Below are positions 1 to 4,905 of a stretch of 7,344 nt of DNA, piece after piece (within the stretch, counting starts at the first letter, position 1; every line of letters starts with the position of its first letter). The notes beneath the pieces are model-generated. The model was given only the letters and a program-made list of their open reading frames with translations. It had not been told where the DNA came from and made no database searches. The position numbers and the translations under genes are program-made. Where the stretch lies: assembly GCA_030666035.1 (NCBI GenBank), contig DAOUYQ010000039.1:1-7344 (forward strand). The letters are read 5' to 3'. Origin of the DNA: Microcaldota archaeon. GTDB lineage: Archaea > Micrarchaeota > Micrarchaeia > Anstonellales > Bilamarchaeaceae.

Positions 1-68
1 TAAAACAAAAAGGTAGCGTAACACGGGCTATGTTTTTACAGAAATTTTTACCACAGCGTAAAACGGCA

Positions 69-78
69 GCAAAAAATT
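69..78 (-). terminator. T-run downstream of tRNA-Ala
   Basis: Six T residues on the minus strand (76-71) lie about six bases past the tRNA discriminator base, with no stable stem before them. Archaeal RNA polymerase commonly terminates at such T-rich tracts. The rest of 1-81 shows nothing I can assign. Confidence 0.4.
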
Positions 79-81
79 TCA

Positions 82-241
82 TGGACTTAGGGGGATTCGC
101 ACCCCCGGCCTCTCGCGTTCTTGTGGGGGACCATTTATCCAACTTTGCTGGAGGGAGCGCACGGGGGGGTGCGCAGGGAGCAAAGTTGCAGGATTGGCCA
201 TCCATTGCAAGGCGAGCGCTCTACTGCTGAGCTATAAGCCC
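82..241 (-). tRNA. tRNA-Ala (anticodon UGC) with an 88-nt intron
   Basis: Read on the minus strand, this folds into a full cloverleaf. The acceptor stem GGGCTTA/TAAGTCC spans 241-235 and 89-83 and contains the G3:U70 wobble pair that is the classic alanine identity element. The D stem is GCTC/GAGC (232-229, 221-218). The anticodon stem is CTCGC (216-212) with GCGAG (116-112). The anticodon TGC lies at 209-207, and the T stem is GGGGG/CCCCC (106-102, 94-90). The discriminator is A at 82 and no CCA is encoded. An intron at 118-205 interrupts the gene after A37, leaving a 72-nt mature tRNA. Two oddities: the D-loop is only 7 nt (AGCAGTA, no GG pair), and the T-loop is TGCGAAT, with G at position 55 where U (pseudouridine) is nearly universal. 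A short T run follows the 3' end. Confidence 0.95.
118..205 (-). other. tRNA-Ala intron with canonical bulge-helix-bulge
   Basis: Boundaries come from the fold. CTTG (211-208) in the anticodon loop pairs with CAAG (124-121) near the intron 3' end, giving a 4-bp central helix. It is flanked by 3-nt bulges CAA (207-205) and AAC (119-117). Cleaving each bulge after its second base places the junction between nucleotides 37 and 38, the usual archaeal position for the EndA splicing endonuclease. The rest of the intron is a long rod: TGG/CCA, GGCCA/TGGTC, ATCC/GGAT and AACTTTGCT/AGCAAAGTT. It is capped by a GCGCAC/GTGCGC hairpin with a C-only loop. No coding content is evident. Confidence 0.88.
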
Positions 242-252
242 TCAATACGTAT

Positions 253-280
253 AAGCTTCAAAATAATACTTTTGAAGTTT
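253..280. repeat. 11-bp imperfect inverted repeat upstream of tRNA-Ala
   Basis: AAGCTTCAAAA (253-263) and TTTTGAAGTTT (270-280) are inverted copies with one mismatch (a G:U in RNA), separated by 6 nt. The repeat sits between the end of the 334-aa gene and the tRNA 5' end. It could be a 3' hairpin of the upstream transcript, a processing signal, or an operator over the tRNA promoter. Candidate TATA-like elements for the tRNA (CTTATTAT at 292-285, TATTATTT at 268-261, both minus) overlap or flank it. Its function is undetermined. Confidence 0.4.
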
Positions 281-317
281 GAGAATAATAAGCCGAAAGT
301 CCTTAAAAGGTGCGTTT

Positions 318-1322
318 CTACTCCTCCTTTGCCCCATCTATTACGGCCCCATCCAGGAGGGAACCAAGTTCCTCTAATGCATCCCTCCAGCACAGATTTA
401 AGAGAGTATGGGTTTTTCTTGCCATTCCAAAGGCATTTCCTATCTCTGCCCTTACCTCATTATCATCCACGCCTGGCTCAGGAAATTCAACATTAATGTT
501 CCACATTTCTTCCCCATTCTCCATTCCTTCTGTAATGGACCCAAGCATATTTATCCTAAAATTCCGATACACAGCATCCCACTTAACTAGGCGCCCATCA
601 ACATCTATCTTAGGCATTTCCCCTCCCATCTGTGTTATGATTCTCTCAAGCTCCCGCAGAAATTCCATTCTCCCTAAAATCATCCCAATACAATCCTCAT
701 AAACATCAATGCTTTCATCCAGGTTCCATTTAACTGTGAGTTTGGCCACGGTCTCCATGCTTGTATCCAACACATCAATATACCCACTTATTTCCGTGAG
801 GCTTGCTGAGCCAAAGCCCTGAATTTCTATTTTTTCCGGGCAGAATTTTCCTATTGTAGATATAAGGCTGGTTATCTTTTGTTTTTCGGTAAAGTCCCTG
901 CACCAGTCCCTGATTCCCCTTAGTTTTGATAGCACTTCTTCTTTTGGCACCACCACACTTTGGCAATAATGCTCATTGATAATGTGCAAATGGGAAAACG
1001 GTTGTGGGGAACGCCTGTTTTCTCCCCCAAGGTTGCCCCTATCTTCCGTCCGTGGCGGAGTCACCTCAATAGATTTATTTCTTGTGACAAGCAGAAGAAG
1101 GAAATCAAGCTCCTTAAACCTGATTTGGTATGCATCTGCCAATTCCTTATGTTTTGCATCACTTTTTGTTATGCTGCTTGCGGCACGCTGAAATGGATTC
1201 GCAGGTTGAGTATGCCCCCCTGTTCTGCCAATGCCCATTATGTTTGTAGGGGGGGATTGGGGCGCGGTGGGCAATTGAGTTTTAGTTTTTGCACTAGGAG
1301 GGACACTTGAATTTGAACTCAT
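318..1322 (-). CDS. Hypothetical 334-aa protein, unrecognised
   Basis: I do not recognise this family. Residues 1-50 are rich in Ser, Thr, Pro and Gln and look disordered, with no signal peptide. Residues 55-82 form a likely helix (KHKELADAYQIRFKEL). A second loop rich in Pro, Arg and Gly covers 87-110, and from about 125 the protein is mostly helical. Notable features are five Cys residues (120, 141, 161, 211, 311) and a conserved-looking core at 180-260 containing KLTVKWNLDESIDVYEDC. No transmembrane segment is convincing, so it is probably cytoplasmic. The start at 1322 is supported by a TATA box at 1347-1357, which would make the mRNA nearly leaderless; M29 (1238) is an alternative. It lies 43 bases downstream of trmI on the same strand but has its own promoter. 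The length of the open frame and its start context make it a believable gene. Confidence 0.78.
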   Translation of the reverse strand: MSSNSSVPPSAKTKTQLPTAPQSPPTNIMGIGRTGGHTQPANPFQRAASSITKSDAKHKELADAYQIRFKELDFLLLLVTRNKSIEVTPPRTEDRGNLGGENRRSPQPFSHLHIINEHYCQSVVVPKEEVLSKLRGIRDWCRDFTEKQKITSLISTIGKFCPEKIEIQGFGSASLTEISGYIDVLDTSMETVAKLTVKWNLDESIDVYEDCIGMILGRMEFLRELERIITQMGGEMPKIDVDGRLVKWDAVYRNFRINMLGSITEGMENGEEMWNINVEFPEPGVDDNEVRAEIGNAFGMARKTHTLLNLCWRDALEELGSLLDGAVIDGAKEE

Positions 1323-1335
1323 AGTGATTATTTGT

Positions 1336-1345
1336 GTACATGTAC
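1336..1345. promoter_or_regulatory. 10-bp palindrome between TATA box and start
   Basis: GTACATGTAC is a perfect palindrome located between the TATA box and the expected transcription start of the 334-aa gene. That is a typical place for an archaeal repressor to block polymerase. No regulator is encoded nearby, and a 10-bp palindrome can occur by chance. Confidence 0.35.
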
Positions 1346-1346
1346 G

Positions 1347-1357
1347 CTTATATACTT
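1347..1357 (-). promoter_or_regulatory. TATA box of the 334-aa protein gene
   Basis: AAGTATATAAG on the minus strand has its TATA core centred about 28 bases before the ATG at 1322, the right spacing for a transcript starting at or just before the start codon. It lies nine bases beyond the trmI stop codon. Confidence 0.7.
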
Positions 1358-1365
1358 ACCGCCCA

Positions 1366-1956
1366 TTATTTTTGCGCAAAAACCAAATAGGCAGTATGGG
1401 TAAGCCCTATGTGCTTTGGCCGCACCCCATATATCCGCACATCATACTCCCGAACAATGCTTTCAAGCATAAACACTTCAGAGAAGTTTGCCTCTTCTGC
1501 TTTTAGGAAGAAGTCTTTGGCCTGCTCTAAATTTGGAAGGAACCCAACCAGGTATCCGCCTTTTGCCAGAGCATTATATGCCAAACCTACTCCTTTTTCA
1601 GCTTCAGGCATATCCAGGAGGACCAGATCAAGGCCTTTTTCTTTAATTCCTTCAAGAATATCCGCAGCCTTTATCTTTACGTTTTTAAGCCCGGCTTTTT
1701 TCACGTTTTCTTTTGCAAGCTCTGCGAATTCTTTCTTGCGCTCATAGGAAACGATGCTTTTTGCAATATTGCCAAGCATTATTGTAGCAAAGCCTGAGCC
1801 TGCACCAGCTTCGACAATTTTGCTCTTTTTCCCGATTCCGGTATATGAGATAACCATGCCTATGTCCTTGGGGATTATCACTGCCGGCCCCCGCTTCATG
1901 CCCTTCAGGAGGGAGGGGAATCTTATGTCCAGCGCCTGCTTCCTCTTCCTTGCCAT
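1366..1956 (-). CDS. trmI: tRNA (adenine-N1)-methyltransferase TrmI, short form
   Basis: TrmI (Trm61/GCD14 family) transfers a methyl group from S-adenosylmethionine to N1 of A58 in the tRNA T-loop; characterised archaeal enzymes also modify A57. Numbering from the start chosen here, the protein has MKRGPAVIIPKD (20-31), the SAM-binding motif I EAGAGSG (49-55), the active-site region LLDMPEAE with its Asp (about 111-118), and the family C-terminal signature RPKHIGLTHTAYLVFA near the end. It lacks the roughly 60-residue N-terminal beta domain of typical archaeal TrmI (about 250 aa), so it is only 196 aa. ATG 1956 follows an AGGA ribosome-binding match (5-nt spacing). An in-frame ATG at 1995 would add 13 residues and lies near the TATA-predicted transcript start. 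The family call is strong; the exact start is not. Confidence 0.92.
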   Translation of the reverse strand: MARKRKQALDIRFPSLLKGMKRGPAVIIPKDIGMVISYTGIGKKSKIVEAGAGSGFATIMLGNIAKSIVSYERKKEFAELAKENVKKAGLKNVKIKAADILEGIKEKGLDLVLLDMPEAEKGVGLAYNALAKGGYLVGFLPNLEQAKDFFLKAEEANFSEVFMLESIVREYDVRIYGVRPKHIGLTHTAYLVFAQK

Positions 1957-2013
1957 GGTTATCCTACGGCGGGAACAATTAAGAGTATTTTGCATAAAGA
2001 TGGGTTTTTTGCG

Positions 2014-2022
2014 GTTTATATG
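2014..2022 (-). promoter_or_regulatory. TATA box of trmI
   Basis: CATATAAAC on the minus strand is centred near 2018, predicting a transcript start near 1992. That gives a leader of about 36 nt to the ATG at 1956. It falls just inside the upstream ATG at 1995, which argues mildly for the downstream start. Confidence 0.6.
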
Positions 2023-2054
2023 CGACCATCTTATGCCTACAAGAATAACACCTC

Positions 2055-2062
2055 TTTATAAG
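2055..2062 (+). promoter_or_regulatory. TATA box of the Tat lipoprotein gene
   Basis: TTTATAAG is centred at 2058.5, predicting a transcript start near 2084 and a leader of about 27 nt. It is back-to-back with the trmI TATA box about 40 bases away, so the two genes share a short divergent promoter region. Confidence 0.65.
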
Positions 2063-2102
2063 CTTTACCCTACTCATAATATTACTACTTTTGGTTTACA
2101 AT

Positions 2103-2108
2103 GGTGAT
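2103..2108 (+). promoter_or_regulatory. Shine-Dalgarno GGTGAT that sets the start at 2112
   Basis: GGTGAT is complementary to the 3' end of archaeal 16S rRNA and precedes ATG 2112 by three bases, slightly close but usable. It favours ATG 2112 over the in-frame TTG at 2091. This is one of few genes here with a leader and a clear ribosome-binding site. Confidence 0.55.
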
Positions 2109-2111
2109 AAG

Positions 2112-3395
2112 ATGAGTGGACATAAAACAACTGATGTTAAGAAGGGAGGAGAGCGCAGCGATGCGCAGGCAGCACGGCCCCGCGTGGCTCAGGCTGCATT
2201 CAGGCAGGCGGCCAGAGCCCCGCATTCAAGAAGGGAATTTTGCTCAACTGTTTTGAAAGCAGGGGCAGTTGTTGTGGGGGCCCCGGTCCTTTTTGCTGCA
2301 TGCAAGGATGACGAGAAAGGCAATTCATCCGATGCAGGCGCGGACGGGGGAACTGTTTACCTCCCTGGCTGTGATTATGATGAGGCAAATACTCATTTTG
2401 CCCTTCTGGGAAAGGATGAAAAAGCAGTCCTTGGCCCGAGCGGGCACCTGATGATTGGAGTTGATACTGATTACCATGAAATTGACCCCAAGGCAACGGT
2501 AAAATTCCAGACCAAGCTTGAGGGGGACGTGTACAGCGACGGGGACCCTGCAAATTCCGCAGTGGAATATGTGTTTGATGCAAACAACAGGCAGCTCACC
2601 ATAAGCTTCCCGGACGAAGAGAGCAATATGGTTATGCAGGCCATCACCTTCTGCGGAATAGAAGAAGGCAAGGCAATCTTTGAAACTGACTACGTTGACG
2701 GTTTCCTCCAGTGCGAGCACATTAACATTACTGAAACGCCAATTTATAGCGAGGTTGTCAACGGGAACGTGACAGAGGCCCTGGCAGTGACTACAGCAAC
2801 CCTTGGGTTCAGCCCAACCGGTTCTGTGCACGAGGACGTCTGCAACGATCTTGGCCTTGTGACACGGATTGTGGAGCAGACAGCAGACTTTGATGCTGCG
2901 CTTGGCGCAGGATCCGTTCCTGAAGAAGTGCTCTCAAACCTGAGCTTTGCGGAAGTTGTGGAGAACCAGGTGGGGCTGAGGACTTTCATGATTGAATCCG
3001 TGGAGGGCGCATCCATGAGGGCAGTGGAGCCCATTGAGACTGTGAAGCTCACCCACGGCGTTCCACATGCGGTTGATGGCACTGAGCTGGTTCTGATAAC
3101 CGAGATGGTGGACACTGTCCTTGACTTTGATGCCGCCCATGGGGGCGTGCCTGTTTCAGTGGACCCTGTCAGCGGGCACACCCACATCAGGAGAATTAAT
3201 ACAGGCGAAGGCACATTCAGGGTGAAGTTCGAAAACCCGGATGGGAACAATGTTACAGCGACTATCTACAAAGAAGCAGACCGCGTAACACTCCAAAATG
3301 GGAGCTTTACAGTGGGAGAGGTAACGTACAACTCAACTCTAACCACGGACGGAGGAATAACCTCAGTCCAGCTTGTGAACCCGGACGCCCAGTAG
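2112..3395 (+). CDS. Predicted Tat-exported lipoprotein, function unknown
   Basis: This 427-aa protein has a twin-arginine signal: SRREF at 39-43, a hydrophobic Ala/Val/Gly core at 47-63, and a lipobox-like LFAAC ending at Cys64. It should cross the membrane folded through Tat and be lipid-anchored outside the cell. An acidic, Gly/Ser/Asp-rich linker (65-80) follows. The mature part looks beta-rich, with four further Cys (in PGCDYDE, ITFCGI, LQCEH and EDVCND) and seven N-x-S/T sequons, fitting an extracellular archaeal glycoprotein. Two stretches resemble each other (LVTRIVEQTADFDAALGAG, 249-267; LITEMVDTVLDFDAAHGG, 328-345), suggesting an internal duplication. The 38 residues before the RR motif are unusually long and rich in Ala and Arg. 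The gene is visibly more GC-rich than its neighbours (33 of 60 bases at 2821-2880 against 25 of 60 at 1681-1740 in trmI). I do not recognise the mature domain. Confidence 0.82.
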   Translation: MSGHKTTDVKKGGERSDAQAARPRVAQAAFRQAARAPHSRREFCSTVLKAGAVVVGAPVLFAACKDDEKGNSSDAGADGGTVYLPGCDYDEANTHFALLGKDEKAVLGPSGHLMIGVDTDYHEIDPKATVKFQTKLEGDVYSDGDPANSAVEYVFDANNRQLTISFPDEESNMVMQAITFCGIEEGKAIFETDYVDGFLQCEHINITETPIYSEVVNGNVTEALAVTTATLGFSPTGSVHEDVCNDLGLVTRIVEQTADFDAALGAGSVPEEVLSNLSFAEVVENQVGLRTFMIESVEGASMRAVEPIETVKLTHGVPHAVDGTELVLITEMVDTVLDFDAAHGGVPVSVDPVSGHTHIRRINTGEGTFRVKFENPDGNNVTATIYKEADRVTLQNGSFTVGEVTYNSTLTTDGGITSVQLVNPDAQ

Positions 3396-3408
3396 AAGCT
3401 TAATAGAC

Positions 3409-3440
3409 AGGGCAACTAAGCCCTTTCTTTTCATTTTTTC
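3409..3440 (+). terminator. Hairpin plus T-rich tail after the lipoprotein gene
   Basis: AGGGC (3409-3413) and GCCCT (3420-3424) form a 5-bp stem with a 6-nt loop, followed by TTTCTTTTC and further T runs. It begins 13 bases after the lipoprotein stop codon. The T-rich tail runs into the end of convergent purE, so it probably stops read-through into the antisense of purE. Confidence 0.55.
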
Positions 3441-3871
3441 ATTTTTTCTCTATAATCAACTAGTTTCTTCTCTAACTCTTTGTCCTGAAGGGCTAAAATT
3501 TGCAGCGCGAGCAATCCTGCGTTTTTTCCATTATCTATTCCAACTGCAGCAACCGGGATTCCAGGGGGCATCTGCACAATGCTTAGCAGTGCATCCATTC
3601 CATCCAATTTGGCGGAAACAGGAACTCCAATTACCGGAATGAGCGTATGGGCTGCGATTACCCCCGGAAGGGCAGCAGAAAGCCCTGCAACAGCAATAAT
3701 CACTTCAGCAAATGTGCTTTTTGTGATTTTTTCAACCTTTTCCGGGTTGCGGTGGGCTGAAGCCACTTCGTACTTGTATTCAATGCCAAATTCATCAAGA
3801 ACACCAGTAATTTTTTTTACAATTTTTTCATCGCTCCTGCTGCCGGATATAACCAGGATTTTTTCTGCCAT
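3431..3871 (-). CDS. purE: PurE, 5-(carboxyamino)imidazole ribonucleotide mutase / AIR carboxylase
   Basis: PurE acts in de novo purine synthesis, forming 4-carboxy-5-aminoimidazole ribonucleotide. The nucleotide-binding start GSRSD (10-14), the catalytic SAHRNP with His40 (38-43), and [23 protein letters not shown] (83-104) followed by [10 protein letters not shown] (117-126) are all present. At 146 aa it is slightly short at the C-terminus. The sequence resembles class I PurE, which normally takes N5-CAIR made by PurK. The loop normally written AAHLPG reads SAALPG (65-70), so a usually conserved His is Ala67. No purK or other pur gene is in the window. The start at 3871 fits a TATA-like box 26 bases upstream and a leaderless mRNA. 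The gene faces the lipoprotein gene tail-to-tail and diverges from rnp2. Confidence 0.93.
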   Translation of the reverse strand: MAEKILVISGSRSDEKIVKKITGVLDEFGIEYKYEVASAHRNPEKVEKITKSTFAEVIIAVAGLSAALPGVIAAHTLIPVIGVPVSAKLDGMDALLSIVQMPPGIPVAAVGIDNGKNAGLLALQILALQDKELEKKLVDYREKMKK

Positions 3872-3891
3872 ATTACCCTAAGCACCACGAA

Positions 3892-3902
3892 AGCTTAAAA
3901 GG
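3892..3902 (-). promoter_or_regulatory. TATA box of purE
   Basis: The minus strand reads CTTTTAAGC with its core centred at about 3897, exactly 26 bases before the purE ATG at 3871. This predicts a leaderless transcript. Confidence 0.6.
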
Positions 3903-3919
3903 TGATTTTCCAGCATTTA

Positions 3920-3935
3920 TGTAACCATGGTTACA
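3920..3935. promoter_or_regulatory. Perfect 16-bp palindrome in the purE/rnp2 intergenic region
   Basis: TGTAACCATGGTTACA is identical to its reverse complement. It lies between the two divergent TATA boxes, about 17 bases from the purE box and 9 from the rnp2 box, and outside both coding regions. It has the form of a binding site for a dimeric regulator acting on one or both genes. The function is inferred from position and symmetry only. Confidence 0.55.
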
Positions 3936-3943
3936 CACCCCCT

Positions 3944-3951
3944 CTTTAAAT
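3944..3951 (+). promoter_or_regulatory. TATA box of rnp2
   Basis: CTTTAAAT has its core at 3945-3950, centred 25-26 bases before the ATG at 3973. No Shine-Dalgarno sequence precedes that ATG, so the transcript is predicted to be leaderless. Confidence 0.6.
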
Positions 3952-3972
3952 CCTCTCAATAACCATTCTTTT

Positions 3973-4293
3973 ATGTCGCTAAAACCTACCCAAAGGCTGA
4001 AAAAAAGATACATCAGTTTTCAATTTAAAGGGAAATTCAGCGAAGAAGAACTCTCCCGTGCAATCTATAAATGCTCATTAAAGTTTTTTGGCGAATACGG
4101 TCTTTCCTCAAGAACAATAAAGCTAATTGAATTCAGCGGAAGCAAGGGAATCCTGCTTGTAAACCGTGATGCAGCAGATGAAGCCCTTGGCATGCTTGCC
4201 CTTATTAGCGAACTGGAAGGGAAGCCCGCCCGCATAATTGCAAAAAGGACCAGCGGCACTCTCCGTGCCCTCAAAGAAAAGGATAAGGCTTAA
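3973..4293 (+). CDS. rnp2: Ribonuclease P protein component 2 (Pop5/Rnp2)
   Basis: This is the archaeal Pop5 homologue, a protein subunit of RNase P, which cuts the 5' leader from pre-tRNA. Pop5 pairs with Rpp30 to activate the catalytic RNA. The 106-aa sequence shows the family N-terminus LKPTQRLKKRYISF (3-16), the ferredoxin-like fold region with GILLVNRDAADEAL (59-72), and the C-terminal TSGTLRAL (93-100). The length is normal for the family, and the tail is Lys-rich. In many archaea this gene sits near exosome, proteasome or rpp30 genes; none is adjacent here. The stop codon TAA (4291-4293) is embedded in the TATA box of lemA. Having this subunit implies that the cell matures tRNA 5' ends in the usual way. 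Confidence 0.9.
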   Translation: MSLKPTQRLKKRYISFQFKGKFSEEELSRAIYKCSLKFFGEYGLSSRTIKLIEFSGSKGILLVNRDAADEALGMLALISELEGKPARIIAKRTSGTLRALKEKDKA

Positions 4294-4297
4294 AAGC
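4288..4297 (+). promoter_or_regulatory. TATA box of the lemA-htpX operon, overlapping the rnp2 stop
   Basis: CTTAAAAG (4289-4296) is centred about 26 bases before the lemA ATG at 4319 and contains the rnp2 stop codon. It sits inside the near-palindrome GGCTTAAAAGCC (4287-4298). lemA-htpX can therefore be transcribed separately from rnp2 despite the 25-base gap. Confidence 0.6.
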
Positions 4298-4318
4298 CCA
4301 TACTGAGATTTCCATGCC

Positions 4319-4894
4319 ATGACATTAGAAGTTGGTGGAGCCCTTTGTATAGGCGTAATCGTTGTGGGGGCAGTTGTATTGGTGGCAGGCATCCTCTTTT
4401 TCATATATAACCGCCTCGTTACCCTGAAGAATCGTGCAGACAATTCCTGGGCGCAGATAGATGTTCAGCTCAAGAAAAGAAATGACCTTATTCCCAACCT
4501 GCTTGAAACAGTAAAAGGGTACGCAAAGCACGAGAAAGGAGTATTTGAAGAAGTTACCAAGGCACGCGCTTCAATGATGAGCGCTGGAACTGTTGAAAAC
4601 AAGGCAAAAGCCAGCAACATGCTAAGCGGTGCACTCAAGTCCCTCTTTGCGGTCTCTGAAAATTATCCCGACCTAAAAGCCAGCCAGAACTTCATGATGC
4701 TCCAGGAAGAGCTCTCCGGAATAGAAAACAAGATTGCATACGTGAGAACTGCCTACAACGATTCCGTATATCATTACAATAATACGCAGGAAGTGCTTCC
4801 TTATGTAATTTTAGCCGGAATGCTCGGCCACAAGAAGAGGGAATACTTTGAAGTTGCAGAAGGGGAAAAGAAAGTGCCCCAGGTAAAATTCTAA
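4319..4894 (+). CDS. lemA: LemA family membrane protein
   Basis: LemA proteins are membrane-anchored helical bundles of unclear biochemical role, often encoded next to HtpX-like or other envelope stress genes. This 191-aa protein has one transmembrane segment (about 7-30), then the family signature at 41-70: DNSWAQIDVQLKKRNDLIPN followed by LLETVKGYAK. Long amphipathic helices follow, and the C-terminal YHYNNTQEVLPYVILAGMLG plus KKREYFEV match the family end. Length is typical. The N-terminus precedes the membrane segment directly, with no cleavable signal evident. The ATG at 4319 has no Shine-Dalgarno but a well-placed TATA box. The gene is followed 11 bases later by htpX, a pairing seen in many bacteria and archaea, so the two probably act together on membrane protein quality or envelope integrity. 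Confidence 0.94.
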   Translation: MTLEVGGALCIGVIVVGAVVLVAGILFFIYNRLVTLKNRADNSWAQIDVQLKKRNDLIPNLLETVKGYAKHEKGVFEEVTKARASMMSAGTVENKAKASNMLSGALKSLFAVSENYPDLKASQNFMMLQEELSGIENKIAYVRTAYNDSVYHYNNTQEVLPYVILAGMLGHKKREYFEVAEGEKKVPQVKF

Positions 4895-4905
4895 AGTGAA
4901 TAGCT

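Noticed and set aside
30..230. Open frame covering the tRNA region on the plus strand
   Set aside because: It runs antisense through a clear tRNA cloverleaf and intron, and its translation has no domain character.
82..241. Split or permuted tRNA
   Set aside because: Both halves are contiguous in the normal order, separated by an intron with a proper bulge-helix-bulge, so an ordinary intron explains it.
2161..2256. Short 31-codon frame (ATG 2161) inside the lipoprotein gene, preceded by GGGAGGAG at 2144-2151
   Set aside because: The ribosome-binding match is good, but the frame is short and its Arg/His-rich translation looks like a frame shadow. The main gene explains the region.
2744..3250. 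Long antisense open frame within the lipoprotein gene
   Set aside because: The Ser/Thr/Pro-rich translation reflects the reverse complement of a GC-rich gene. It has no promoter or start context.
3431..3871. Start of a purine biosynthesis operon
   Set aside because: Neighbours on both sides are unrelated and oppositely oriented, so purE stands alone in this window.
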